Positions 1-11,842 of a stretch of 64,000 nt of DNA are shown piece by piece; positions within the stretch are counted from its first letter, which is position 1; every line of letters begins with the position of its first letter. The position numbers and the translations under genes were made by a program. Below the pieces are notes generated by a model. It had not been told where the DNA came from and ran no database searches. It was given only the letters and a program-made list of their open reading frames with translations. Source of the DNA: Daucus carota subsp. sativus (lineage: Eukaryota; Streptophyta; Magnoliopsida; Apiales; Apiaceae); NCBI RefSeq assembly GCF_001625215.2, contig NC_030384.2, forward strand, positions 28,756,527 through 28,820,526, given 5' to 3'.

Positions 1-339
1 CCATGGATATTCGAGCATTGCAATGATTTCCGGGAATTATGAGGGAAAATTTGAGGAATGGACCACTGTGGAGAATAATAGCTTTATTCATCACACTAAC
101 AATTTTTTGCGTTATCAGTTCTTCATCTAATTTATTCAACATGCTATTAAGAAATTTAACCTCAAGCATAAGATGTGAAATCATGATCCAACAATGTCTC
201 CATTTTCTTGACAAAATGCTGGTTCTCGCGGCATCTTGTATAGGCAGAAAACATAGGGGGATTTCTTGTATGTTCAAAGGCCGCTCAATGATTCTATCTT
301 TCTTATAGCAACCTATTTTCTTGCACTAGATTCTGCGAT
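1..339 (-). pseudogene. 5' fragment of an F-box (FBD-type) gene, degenerate, cut by the window edge
   Basis: Read on the minus strand, this matches the first exon of the four F-box genes further along, including the tracts RKWRHCW and SVINKAIILHSGP. The position equivalent to their start codon (337-339) reads ATC instead of ATG. An in-frame TAG follows eight codons later, and the F-box frame is then shifted. The flank just upstream (about 345-360) still resembles the leader-intron acceptor region of the intact genes. I call it a relic of the same family; the rest lies outside the window. Confidence 0.8.
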
Positions 340-1765
340 TCTCTTCTGTAACAAGAAAATGCCATTCGGTCATGTACAACGTTCAATGCACGTATATTAC
401 ACTCAATAGACAAGATTTTCAATCTTAACAAGGTATTTCAGGTGTTCTGTTTGAGGCTTTGAGCTCTTCATGAAAGTATTGCAAGCTGACATCTCATTTA
501 CCATCAGCAATACTACACCTTGATGTATGTAGCAATTATGGTGCATGAACACCGTTTTCTAAACATAGCTCCTTGTTCATAAACACCAAGATCAATTAGC
601 TCAACTCAAACTAGCTCCAGATTTGTCAGATAAAGAAATCCTCCCAATGTACACGGATTGGGAAAGCAAGAACGTGAGAAAAGAAGCAATATGCTGAAAA
701 TTCTTCATAACAAGTATTATCATTGTACAAATTTGGAAGATTAACAAGTTGCACAATTTTTATAACAGGAAACTATTTTGTGATATCATTTACAGCTAGT
801 TTCCATAAAATGAACCAAGTGACACATATTTAGATCATTTAATCTCTTTCAATAGAACATCTTGTGATTTAACTTTATTAATTACAGGGAATGAATCTTG
901 CCAAATAACTGACTAACAACTGAAAGCCTGTTTCGAATGGCTTTATTGGTCATCTCATCTATATAAAAAAGTGTAGAATGACAAATATATAATTGATGCC
1001 ATTTGAATAGTACTCATGCATCTTTTAGTAACCATATTGAGATTCAGCAACAGCAGCGGTTTGCATTGATCTTGTGATTCTAGCCAATTTTCTATTTTAA
1101 ACCAATTAAAATAATTTTCTGGCCAATTTTGGCTATTTTGATTAGTGTTTTTTCACAATTTCATTGTTGTAATCGATTATAAGGTTTTGAAATCTTACTA
1201 ATTTTTTTTTTTGTAAGCAAAATCTTACTAATATTAAATGTGTTGTGTTGGTGTAATAATATCGATTGATGTTATGATTTTATCTAATTTTCTAATTTAA
1301 TTGAATTAAAATAATTTTCCGGCAAAAAATAGGTACCCAAAAGCTAAGATTTTGTTCCTCTTCTTTTCTTATATTTGAATACGCAATATGGTTAAGATAC
1401 TTATAAGCTCATTGACTTTATAGGATTCTTGTTTGGTTGATTTTGGTTTTGGTTTTGGTGGCAGCAGAATGGTGAACTAGAGATTCGGGAAACAAATGAT
1501 AGAATTATAAAAAATGTTGTAAGTTTGGGTTTCTACCAATATATTAAACGAAGTAATTTTAATTCAAAATATATTATATATGTAAATTGAATTTAGATTA
1601 TCTTTTTGAAGAATTTGATTCTTTTTAATCCGAAGGTGGCATTTAATTAATTAATTTTTCTAATTTTTTTAATTCTTATTGGACATTTTAATTTAACATT
1701 TAAATTTATTGTATTTGTAATTTAAAGTCAGAATGTAATTTATAACTTAAAAATATTTCTTAAAA
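340..1765. other. intergenic, no gene seen
   Basis: AT-rich with no exon-like open frame. Two related stretches about 200 bp apart (around 1078-1130 and 1279-1330) share an ATTAAAATAATTTTC core, suggesting a small old local duplication. Confidence 0.6.
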
Positions 1766-1832
1766 TCATAAAAAAGAATGGGCTTTAGATTTATATTGGG
1801 TGAGAAGATGCATAAAGATGGATTTAATTTAT

Positions 1833-2023
1833 GGGTTTGTCTAGTGTGTGCCATGAGCATATGCTAAGCGCAGAATTTTATATATTTTGGAGATTTTGAT
1901 TGCCGTGGTTATTGCATTTGCAAGGGGTCCTCCATTATTAAGATCTAAAAGTCAATCAAAATCTCTCAAACTTATAAAATTCCGCGATTAGCATGTGCCC
2001 ATGGGCACACATTAGAAAAACCG
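1833..2023. mobile_element. MULE-type MITE, 191 bp, with 9-bp target-site duplication
   Basis: The ends form a long imperfect inverted repeat of roughly 45 bp per arm, starting GGGTTTGTCTA and ending TAGAAAAACCG. It is flanked by the direct repeat TTAATTTAT at 1824-1832 and 2024-2032. A 9-bp duplication is typical of the Mutator superfamily. The paralogous copy B lacks the element and shows the empty site near 4420. Confidence 0.8.
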
Positions 2024-2185
2024 TTAATTTATTTATACTCAAGAATTTGCTTACTATCAAAAATTTTGAAAAAAAAATATTATGAGGAATCACAATATGA
2101 ACTCAACTATAAAAGCTACATTTTTTGTATTTTAGCCTTTCGCATTTTATAGATTATTATATTTTTCGCATACGGTATAGGTTAC

Positions 2186-2413
2186 GTGTGACAATCCGAG
2201 TCAAATCTCGAGTCTTTTTCGAAATCGGGTCAAGTCTCGAATTCCGAAAATAAGCCAAAATACGCTTGCTCAACTGCAACAAATTGAGTAATCCACAAGT
2301 TCACCACATGCCCCCAAAAGATCATCATTTGTTGGTGCAATTAGTAGTAGTACTTATGCTTATAAATTGAACAAATGTCTTCATTTTTCTCGATGTGAGA
2401 CTGAGGTGTTATA
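2186..2413. mobile_element. short insertion with 5-bp duplication, solo-LTR-like
   Basis: It lies between two copies of GTTAC (2181-2185 and 2414-2418) and is absent from copy B, where the flanks are contiguous near 4585. It begins close to TGTGACAATCC and ends near GGTGTTATA, with a TATA-like CTTATAAATT inside. The 5-bp duplication and the end sequences suggest a small solo LTR, but no partner LTR or internal region is visible, so the class is inferred. Confidence 0.5.
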
Positions 2414-4283
2414 GTTACAAAGTTAATTATATGATTACAAGTCCAAATATCAGAACCTCCAACAACCATACACAATAACTTCTAAAAATCTCACAATTCG
2501 GATAAACATCATAAAAATGATATTGATATACATGATCCAAAATATTAAATATAATAAAATTATTTATTATGAACATGAGATGTGCAATTAAAACCTCATA
2601 AAATCTTGGAATATCTCCTAGATTTTTGATGAGATATGAAAATTCATTGGTATTAATTCTAAATTAGTAGATTTTTTGAGATTCTTTTATATGATTAAAT
2701 ATTTACAAAATGAGGGATAATATGAAATATTATAATTAATTTGAGATCTGAAATGTCTATAAAATCTTCATTATGAATATGAGATATGCAATTATTATGA
2801 ATATGAGATATGTTATTAAAACTTAATAAAATCTATAATATCTCCTTGATCATATTTCACCAACTCTACAAGTCTATAAATATTTGAAAAAAAGTTGTTA
2901 AACATGTTTCAATACATAGTGTTGTTTAGGGTCTTGTACCTATGAGAGTAGAAAATCATCTAAATATATACACTATGAAGATTATTGGAGGGTTGGTATA
3001 AAATTTATGTAAGTTTTGTAAGATTTATATAAATGCTCATACATATACACACACGCATATATATGGACACACACATGCTTAGACTTTGATTTGATATATA
3101 ATTACATCTAAATAATAATCTTTTCTTGAAATGTCCCAATGTTCATGTTGGTGATGATAATTTAAGTTATTGTCAAGAAAACATCTGAACATTTTTCCTC
3201 AATTTATTTTTATTTAAAAATATTCCCTACTATATCTATTAGATGAATCAGTGCCTCCCCAAAGTTAAAAAGTTACTTATGTATATAATACTTTTAATAT
3301 AAATAAATTTATATTTGAATTCTTTATGTTCAAAATGTGGTCTACATACTTATATATTTACTCAAATCTCACATATTTGAATTACTTGCAGAGACAATGA
3401 AGAAAATGCTCCATGATGGCTTAATCCTCAAACATCAAGTTCTCGTTCACCCAGCCAAACTGAGCTTTTCCACAACTAGGAGCAGAAAGCTTAAACTGTT
3501 CTTGGTAAGACAAATGTAGGGAGCCAAACAAACAACCAATTTTAAGAAAAAATCCTTCCCACTTGCTCGAATCAAGAAAATAATGAGAGCTGACGAGTAT
3601 TTGGGAATTATAGGAGGAGAGATTCATGTTCTCTTTGCCAAAGCTATATAAATGTTTGTTATGAACATATACAGTTGCTTCGGCTTAAATGACACTTGGG
3701 CCTGGATGCAGGCTTTGTACCTTGGGCACCAAAGACACAGCAGAATGAGTCCAAGAAAAAGCCGATTTAATCACTATGATAATGTTGTACCAATTAATGA
3801 CAACTGAGAATGATCATATTAGTTACATAACAAACAAAGGGGAATATCCCTTCATTGGGAAAAAGGGTTTGAGAGGGCGTAGCATGCACACGTAACCTAC
3901 AATCTTGTGAATATATTAACAAAAATACATATGACATCAGTAATCAAATACAATTCTTTTTAGATTTTTTCTTGAAAATAGTTGAAGTTGTTTTCCCTTG
4001 CATTAAAGGTTGCATTTATTAATTAAGGATGATTTGAATTACTAAATTTGAAAGTTATATTTGTGATTGATTTTAGTTCATTTTGGTAGCAAATATTGTT
4101 TCAAGGTTGCAAACAGTTTTTTAGATATCTTTCCATAAATTTAAAATTTTGCAATATAAATTAAAATCAAGAATGTTATAACTAAATTGTAACCTTAACA
4201 CTGCCGGTGATATTTTCCCAATACCAAGTTGCTAGAGAGATGAGCAGAGCTTAATTGTAGAGAAAGGTACTGTGCAGACTACC

Positions 4284-4366
4284 CACTACAAGAAAAGCGG
4301 CTTATTTCGACCGCCAGAATCCGGTCGCAAATAGCTTTCTTCGACCATAAAGAATAGCCGGGTACT
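4284..4366. mobile_element. CACTA-type transposon terminus fragment
   Basis: Begins CACTACAAGAAAAGCGG, the typical plant CACTA (En/Spm) terminus, followed by subterminal-like GACCGCC and CCGGTCGC motifs. It sits exactly between the two tandem copies A and B. No opposite end is seen, so it is a fragment. Confidence 0.5.
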
Positions 4367-4695
4367 GTGATAATGTTGAGTTTTAGATTTATATTGAGTG
4401 AGAAGATGCATGAATGTGGGTTTAATTTCCTTGTACTCAAGAAGTTGCTTACTATCTAAAATTTTATAGAAAAATATTTTATGAGAAATCACAATATGAA
4501 CTCAACTATAAAGGATACATTTTTTGTATTTTAGCCTTTCTCATTTTATAGATTATTATATATTTCACATATAGTAACAATATAGGTTACAAAGTTAATT
4601 ATATGATTACAAGTTTAAATATCAAAACCTCCAACAACCATACACAAATAAGTTCTAAAAATCTCACCTTTAAATAAACTTCATAAAAATGATAC

Positions 4696-5086
4696 TAGTA
4701 ATTTACACTTTTGACCGCATAAGTTTAAGCGCTTTTTTGATTTGGTCTCAAACAAAATTTCTTGTCAAAACGCACCCAAATGTCTAAAAAGTGCTTCAAT
4801 CTGCACCCCTTTGACCATATTCAATCAAGTTAACGGTTAAAGTTAACGGCTGCACGTACGGGTAAAACAATAATTTTGTAGACTTCCTTCTACTGATTCT
4901 TTCCATACAAAATTACTGTTTTACTCCTGCAGCCGTTAATTTTAACAGTCAACTTGACGGCATATGGTCAAAGGGGTGCATATCGAAACTCTTTTTAAAC
5001 ATTAGGGCACGTATTGACAAGAAATTTTGTTTGAGACTAAATTGAAAAAGCGCTTAAACTTATGGGGTGCAAAGTGTAAATTACTA
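4696..5086. mobile_element. foldback Mutator-like element with long inverted repeats
   Basis: Starts TAGTAATTTACACTTT and ends AAAGTGTAAATTACTA. The arms remain complementary for over 150 bp, including TTTAAGCGCTTTTT against AAAAAGCGCTTAAA and the GTTAACGG/CCGTTAA tracts. Flanks are AAATGATAC (4687-4695) and AAATCGTAC (5087-5095), a 9-bp target duplication with two mismatches, as expected of a MULE. It has no coding capacity. The empty site is preserved in copy A near 2515. Confidence 0.8.
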
Positions 5087-5096
5087 AAATCGTACA

Positions 5097-5808
5097 TAGG
5101 GGTGAGCAAAACCGAACCGGAACCGAAAAACCGAACCGAACCGTATAAATTCGGTCCGGTTCGGTTCCAAATTTTTCGTAATTTCGGTCCGTTCGGTTCT
5201 TCGGTCCGGACCGAATTAAATTTCGGTTCGGTCCGGTTCTTTCAAGAAAAATTCGGTTCCGGACCGAATAGACCGAACTTTTTAGATTAATATTAAATAT
5301 AATATATGTTGATAACAGATACTGTCAAATTTTGATATTTCCTTCGATGCACAGATGACTATATCGCGATATACAATCAGCCAAGCTAGGTTTGCTGTGG
5401 ATCGTGAATTTGTCATTTATAACAAGATTTTTGTTTTAGTTTCCTGATCTTATCCAGAGCTTGTAAACTGAAATAGCCGCAGCCTGTAGTTCAGTAGTAG
5501 ACTAGTGTCAAACAAATAACTCTAGCTTCTTTATATATTGCCGCAGTAGCTGATTACATGAGACCAGTAGAGTAGGCAGCTTAAATGTTACAGAGAGTCC
5601 ATAGTTTCACTTGCCTTTTCATTTCTTTTGCAAAAAAATTCGGTTCTGAAAGCAAGAACCGAACCGAACCGAATTTTTTCGGTTCGGTTCCGGTTCGGTC
5701 CATAAGTAAATTTCGGTTCGGTTCGGTCCGGAAAAAAATTCTTATTCGGTTTTCGGTTCTTTCGGTTCGGTTCGGTTCTGGACCGAACCGACCGAATGCT
5801 CAGCCCTA
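5097..5808. mobile_element. non-autonomous hAT element, 712 bp, rich in CCGAAC/GTTCGG repeats
   Basis: Flanked by perfect 8-bp duplications ATCGTACA (5089-5096 and 5809-5816), the hAT hallmark. Terminal inverted repeats read TAGGGGTGAGCA and TGCTCAGCCCTA (11 of 12 match). Subterminal regions are arrays of CCGAACCGAA-like motifs on the left and their complement on the right. It landed about 10 bp outside the edge of the foldback element at 4696-5086, so it is the younger insertion. Open frames in it are translations of the repeat. Confidence 0.9.
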
Positions 5809-7845
5809 ATCGTACACATGTCTAGTCTATCCAAGATAATAAATATAATAAAATCAATTATTGTAAACATGAGATGTGCAATTAAAACTTAATTCTTGAA
5901 ATATCTCCTAGAATATTGATGAGATAAAAAAAAAATCTTTGGTATTCAATCTAAATTAATAGATTTTTCGAGATTCTGTTATATAATAGAATATTTACAA
6001 GATGGAGGATAATATATATGAAATATTATAATTAATTTGAGATCTCAAATATCTATAAAATCTTCATTATGAATATGAGATATGAGATTTGCAATTATTA
6101 TGAATATTAGATATGTAATTAAAACTTAATAAAATCTATAATATCTCCTGCATCTCATTTCACCAACTATATCTATAAATATGAGAAAGAAGTTGCTTAA
6201 CATGTTTAAATACATAGGGTTGTTTAGAGTCTTCTATCTAGGAGAGTAGAAAATCACCTAAATATATACACTTTGAAGATTATTGGAGGGTTCGTATAAA
6301 ATTTATGTAAGTTTTTTAAGATTTAGATGAATGCTCACACACACACACATAAAGACACATGTTAGACTTTGGTTTGATATAGTTTAAGGTATTGAAAAAT
6401 ATTCCTTACTATATCTATTAGATGAATCAGTGCCTCCCCAGAAAAGTTACTTATGTATATAATACTTTTAATATAAATAACTTTATATTTGAATTCTTTA
6501 TGTTCAAAATGTGGGCTAGATATTTATATATTTACTCAAATCTCACATATTTGAATTACTTGCAGAGACAATGAAGAAAATGCTCCATGATGGCTCAACA
6601 TATGAGTCATTAATTAGTTACGTAGCCATGCCTGCATTGGTTACTCACAGACACCCGTTTATGTGCCCAAAATGCTTAATCCTAAAACATCATGTTCAGG
6701 TTCACCTCCGCCAAACTGAGCTTTTCTACTAGGAGCATGAAGCTTAAATTGTTCTTTCGAAGGACAAATGCAGGGAGCCAATAAACAAACAACCAGTAGT
6801 TTTAAGAAAAATTCCTTTCGATTTGCCCGAATCAAGAAAATAATCACTATGATAATATTGTTTCAATGGAAGAATAATCATATTATTCTTGGAGTAGTTA
6901 CATTGGCGTACGTGTTTTATGTAATTTATCATTTATATGTTGTCTTGCACAAAATTATCAATCAATCAATAATATTTTTCTACTTTAACAAGTATTAAGA
7001 TTCATGTTTTACTTATTAGTTATATTGCAGAATATAGTGTTCTCTGATTTATAAAACTAATTGTTCTACGTTTTGATTACAATGTTTATATTGCAGGACA
7101 AAAAAATTTAAATTTAGATGACTAGATTATATTTTTTCCAATTTTCTACCCCAATACTCCTATATTTTTGTCTTCTCCATATAACTTAACTCTAGTTACA
7201 TAACAAACAAAGGGCCCTTCATTGGGAAAAAAGGGTCTGAGAGGGTAGAATGAACACAACTTTACAATCTTGTGAATATATTTACAAAAAATACATATGA
7301 CATCCACAAGTAATCGAATGCAATTCTTTTTAGATTTTTTCTTGAAAATAGTTGAAGTTGTTGTCCCTTGCATTAAAGTTTGCATTTATTAATTAAGGAT
7401 GATTTCAATTACTAAATTTGAAAGTTATATTTGCAATTGATTTTAGTTCATTTTGGTAGCAGATATTGTTTCAAAGTTGCAAACAGTAATTTTGCAAATA
7501 ACTTTCCATAAATTGAAAATTTTGCAATATAAAATAAAATTAAGGATGTTAAAATAATTCTTAGTAACCCTTAACATTGCCGGCGATATTTTCCCTCCCT
7601 CCTAATAAATGGATAATAGAGCATAGATACTTAATTATGATTTGTCCTTGGGCACTACCTATTATACCAATAAATGGATAGTAGGGAAACAAATACAAGA
7701 ACTGGTATATATGAAGCATTTGCCCAAGATCATAATCTGTCTTTACCCTATCTGTTAAGAATTAATATTCTTGATCATCATGGAGTCTGAACTTCAGCTG
7801 TTCATTGATCTGCTGCACTGGATGTTTGTAAATTAATCAATGATA

Positions 7846-8687
7846 CAGTACCGATCCTGAACTTTCGAGGGCCCTAGGCAAAAGAAAAAATTGGGGCCCT
7901 TTTTAAAAATTTTAAAAATATTTAAAGAATCAAATTTTTACTAAAATATATTACAAAAAAAGTTTCAAACAATTTATAGGTAATGACATAATACACAATC
8001 CAACATTTCATAAAAAAAATGAGTTTTTACGAGCTTTCTGAGATGCAAAATCATTGATGACCAAGAAACCCTTGATTTATCAATTGCAGAATTTCTGAAT
8101 AATTTCGATTCATAGATGATAAAACTCACAAGTGATGCACCTTCCAACTGCAACTTATCTCTATTTAAATTGTAGAATGAAATAGTTGTTATAGTTAAGA
8201 ATAAATGAAGATTTCAAGAGATTTAATGGTTACAACGGCTTGTTTTTCTTGGTAAGCATTCAGATTTAATAGAGACAGAAGGGATGAAGATGAGGGGAGA
8301 AGGAGAGACGAGTAGGAGATCAAATAAAATTGGGTTGGGTATTTGTGTGTGTAATGTGTTATGGATTTGTTGTATTATTTCTTGTATATCACTTTTAATT
8401 TTTCTTATCGGCAATTTCTCTTGCCTTTCAATTTTTTCTTTCATTTTTCTTATTATTTATTTATTTATTTTGTCAATCAATTTTAATATTTTCTATGTCA
8501 AAAAAAAACTTAAAAATAATAATAATTTCGACTTTAATATTTTCTACCTTAAAAATAAGAATATAAATGAAAATAATATTTTTTTTAACAAAAAAAATAA
8601 TATAATTAAATAACTTAAAAATTTTGGGCCCCTCCTAGTCTTGGGCCCTACGCCACTGCCCCCGGCCTACCCTCAGAACCGGGCCTG
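7846..8687. mobile_element. non-autonomous hAT element, 842 bp
   Basis: Ends are CAGTACCGATCCTGA at the left and TCAGAACCGGGCCTG at the right, imperfect inverted repeats, followed inward by GGGCCCTAGGC and CTTGGGCCCTACG. The flanks CAATGATA (7838-7845) and CTATGATA (8688-8695) form an 8-bp target duplication with one mismatch. The interior is AT-rich. A 109-residue open frame inside is low-complexity hydrophobic sequence, and no transposase motif is visible. Confidence 0.8.
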
Positions 8688-8796
8688 CTATGATATAAGG
8701 CATCCATCGGACATATGGAAGGAGGATCATACAAATGGAGATGTTTAGAAAGAAAATACCACGGAGCTTGCAGAGAAAGGTACTTTGCAGACTTAC

Positions 8797-8913
8797 CTCA
8801 GCAAACTCGAGGGGAATGCTCGTGACCGAAGGGCTTCTTATGGGGGCAAGGTATCCAACATGCTTAAGAATGTAAACTCTCTGAATAGATATCAGCGAGA
8901 TACACCCAATCAA
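8797..8913 (-). other. exon-like orphan segment
   Basis: On the minus strand an open frame of about 39 codons (containing QRVYILKHVGYLAP) ends exactly at a good donor, GAG followed by GTAAGTCTG, at 8797/8796. I do not recognise the protein and found no flanking exons. The sequence downstream of the donor (GAGAAAGGTACT near 8773) also occurs near 4259, in the spacer between the two tandem copies, so it may be a transposed gene scrap. Confidence 0.3.
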
Positions 8914-10406
8914 ACCCTAAGCATGTACTTGTGGCCACTGACAATTAACTAATACTGTTGTTACAACAGGAAAAAACAGGGTCTGAAATGATCTATGTGC
9001 ATCTTGCCTCTTAGCCAGAGTGTCAGATACAAAATTAAATGCAAATGCATACAAGAACAATCATTGTAACTCAACAAAGATAAAATCCACCAGAAAACCA
9101 AAATGGCTAACAATTCCTCCAGTGGATGATACTATATTTTTGAGATGGGAGGTGAACAAAGTTGTGCAACACATGTAACCTAATCCAATAAAACAATGTT
9201 TGAGGCCGCTCTTACTCACATCATTCTAAACAAGTCATCAGGAAAAAATATATAGCTCTAATAACACAGATTCAAGAAATGGGCTCAAACATACAAAATC
9301 ACATATTTGCAATTAAGCATCCGACCAAGAAAGCCTTGTGAATAGTACCTTTGAGTATTCAGGCGAGAACTGATCAGAAAATATACTTCAATTAAAAACG
9401 GCAACAAAACAATAATCATCATCAAATTTTATAATAAGCTATCCAAGCACATTGATAAAAAGCAAATTCCGGAGATTCCAGAAGTCAACAATATCCCTTC
9501 TTCCTTCAATGTACTCCAGAAAACCTTATGTACGTTAGAAATGGGGTATGTAAAGATACACGTATGTTTGAATAATTGTCTCTTGACTCTTATACTGGAG
9601 CCAGATTGATTAACAGCAGACTACTTGTTTCACATGTAAGGCCTTTAGATGGAAGTTGAATAAGAAAGGAAAGGAACTAAAAGGAGTCCCCGCCAAGGTT
9701 TTATAAGATTTCCTATTGATAACAAGAATAAAAAAATTATTCAATACACCTCAGATTGCAAATGACATGACATGGCATGACACCGAGCCACAATGATTGT
9801 AAAATGAGGCATTTGGCTTACTCGAAAACATGGAATGATGGCGACCAAAACTCCAAAAGTGGCCTGATTTTGCATTGAAGAGCCCTTCGTTTAGCTTTTA
9901 TTTTAACCTCTCGTGATTCTATCCATTTTATGGAAACTGTGGTGATCACTCAAGTTGGCCTTGTTTTGTTATCAATTTACAACCTTCCGTCTTTACTTAA
10001 TACAAGATGTATTAAGCTCTGCTTTTGATATCAGGACTGACTGAGTCTGGAAATGATATCGACATGTTCTTTCGACCACTTACGAAAGATGAGTTGTTGC
10101 ACATGAATCAAATAGATAATAATATATACAAGCAAATATCAAATGAAATCAGCAATTTAATGAATGTAAACAACATATCAATCCTAAGGTCTATCCACTC
10201 TCATAGGTTAACCTAAATAGATTTTTTAGACGAAAGAACCTAAATTTTGATGCCATCTGTGTGACACCCGGTCTAAAAATAAGATGTAGAGTTCCCCATA
10301 AATTCAAAACCTCAAAAGAGAGCACTAACATATTTCAAATAATAGTATATATATGAATTTAATAATCTCTTAAACAATTTATATCATATTATCATATTAT
10401 ATTATA
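8914..10406. other. intergenic, no gene seen
   Basis: No convincing exon. A 63-codon open frame at 10025-10216 (plus) has no recognisable motif. The TGTGACACCCGGTC stretch at about 10260 resembles an LTR start, but I could not find the other end. Confidence 0.5.
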
Positions 10407-11253
10407 CTCCCTCTGTCCTAATTTATCTGTCTTGTTTGACTTTTTTGTGGTGATCAAATTGACCAAATTTTGACCGATAATTAGTTATTATTCTTACATG
10501 ATCTTGAAAATCGAAAAAATACATTTTAAAGTAGAATAGATGTAAATCTAAGTTATAAGAACTAATTATATCTTATAAGAACTAATTATGTGATCTTCCC
10601 ATTTGATCGTGATCTTCCCTCCCACCATTTAATCGTACTTCAATGTACGAGTAGTTTTTGAAACTTACAGATACAGGCAATTACTTTTCGTCAGAGTGAA
10701 TCATTTACAGTACAGTTTCATAAACAAATCAAATATCCATTGCTATTACCACTGCATTTTCTTGTCTGCCTGATACACATGGTGTGAGGAAAGAAGTAGG
10801 CTCCATTAAATTGGTGGCGGTTAGTATACTGGCGGAGTGGCGGTTGTTATTTAGCAGCGTAAATAAAGGAGAATCGACATGGATGGATCACACATATCAT
10901 TGTCACCCATCACCAACAAACGAAACTGTTTAGGTAAGTTCCATATGAAAAAGGCCATGGGCTAACGTATTATATTAATATTAGATCACACACTGTTTTA
11001 TATATTGTGCACTAAACCGGAAGGTCACGGAAACAACCTCTCTACTGTAAGGTAGGGGCATGGTTTGCGTACATCTTACCCTGCTCTAAGCGGGACGATA
11101 TACTGAGTATGTTTGGTTTGGTTTATAGAAGTAAATTCTGGTAATATATTTTTCATAAATTTTCTAATTATTTTATATATGTAAATTTCAGTCAAAATTT
11201 GTTCAATTTGACCATAAAAAGTCAAACAAGACAAATTAATTAGGAAGAGAGAG
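10407..11253. mobile_element. Stowaway-type MITE, enlarged by an internal insertion
   Basis: Left end is CTCCCTCTGTCCTAATTTAT; the right end, with complementary GACAAATTAATTAGGA, closes in GAGAGAG. Both are flanked by TA (10405-10406, 11254-11255), the Tc1/mariner target duplication. CTTGTTTGAC at the left is matched by GTCAAACAAG at the right. At about 850 bp it is longer than a usual Stowaway element, consistent with the SINE-like sequence inside it. Confidence 0.7.
10990..11130 (+). mobile_element. SINE fragment (3' part) nested in the MITE
   Basis: Contains AACAACCTCTCTACTGTAAG, then GTAGGGGCATGGTTTGCGTA and CATCTTACCCTGCTC. This series is shared by tRNA-derived plant SINEs (Au/TS-like) in their 3' body. 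The 5' tRNA-like promoter is missing or too diverged to identify. Confidence 0.55.
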
Positions 11254-11842
11254 TATCGGTATAAGACGAAAAATGCTAATAACTTAAAAGTCTTCAAGTC
11301 CTAATCAATTTATATTGTATTATCATATTAACTTAACCCTATTGTTCCTTCAAAAAAAACTTAACCCTGTTGTTATATTTTTTCGGACGAAAACATTAGC
11401 CATTTTCTTTCTTTGGCCCTAGGCCCTCCTAAATTACGTAGATTGAATTGCTTGAGATGTCATTATATACTTTTTAGATTAAACAATTAAAATGGTTAAA
11501 CTATCTGAAAACAAAACAATAATTCGTTTGTTTTATTTTTTGTTTCATGGTTGTAGTTGACAGTTTGAAAATTTGTTCGAGCTTGATTTCAATATTTTAA
11601 TGAATTTTTCTCTTGTTTGTAATAAAAAAAAGGACTGTCCGCATTTTGTCGAAGAGAAGAAGGATAATATCATGAACCATAACCCTTATTCTATCCTTTT
11701 TTTCCTTCTGATTTCCCCCATTTAATATTCTAAAATTGTTTTTTTTAGAAACTAGATTGTGCTTCCGAAATACCTCCTGTAAAAAAAATATATAACACGT
11801 GCTGGTATAGATAAATATTTTTAATTTGGACAAGTAGGCTGG

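Larger units (their letters stand above)
1766..4224. repeat. tandem segmental duplication, copy A
   Basis: This segment is repeated at 4376-7590 in the same orientation. Matching landmarks in order are TTTAGATTTATATTG near 1790 and 4383, the TCACAATATGAACTCAAC stretch (2090/4490), CTCCAACAACCATACACA (2458/4628), GAGACAATGAAGAAAATGC (3392/6566) and the end near GATATTTTCCC (4207/7585). I see no protein gene in it; short open frames around 3337-3627 have no recognisable domain. Copy A alone carries insertions at 1833-2023 and 2186-2413. Confidence 0.85.
4376..7590. repeat. tandem segmental duplication, copy B
   Basis: Second copy of 1766-4224. It is longer because it carries two nested transposons (4696-5086 and 5097-5808). 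After them the alignment with copy A resumes at the AATATAATAAAAT tract (near 5840, matching 2550). Open frames such as 6768-6998 and 7146-7385 are AT-rich with no domain, and I do not treat them as genes. Confidence 0.85.

Noticed and set aside
5027..5290. 87-residue open frame, and a similar one at 5585-5809
   Set aside because: They are translations of the CCGAAC/GTTCGG arrays inside the hAT element and its border; the protein is low-complexity and reflects the DNA repeat.
8284..8613. 109-residue hydrophobic open frame
   Set aside because: Lies within the hAT element at 7846-8687 and is Phe/Ile/Asn-rich AT-driven sequence without any family motif.
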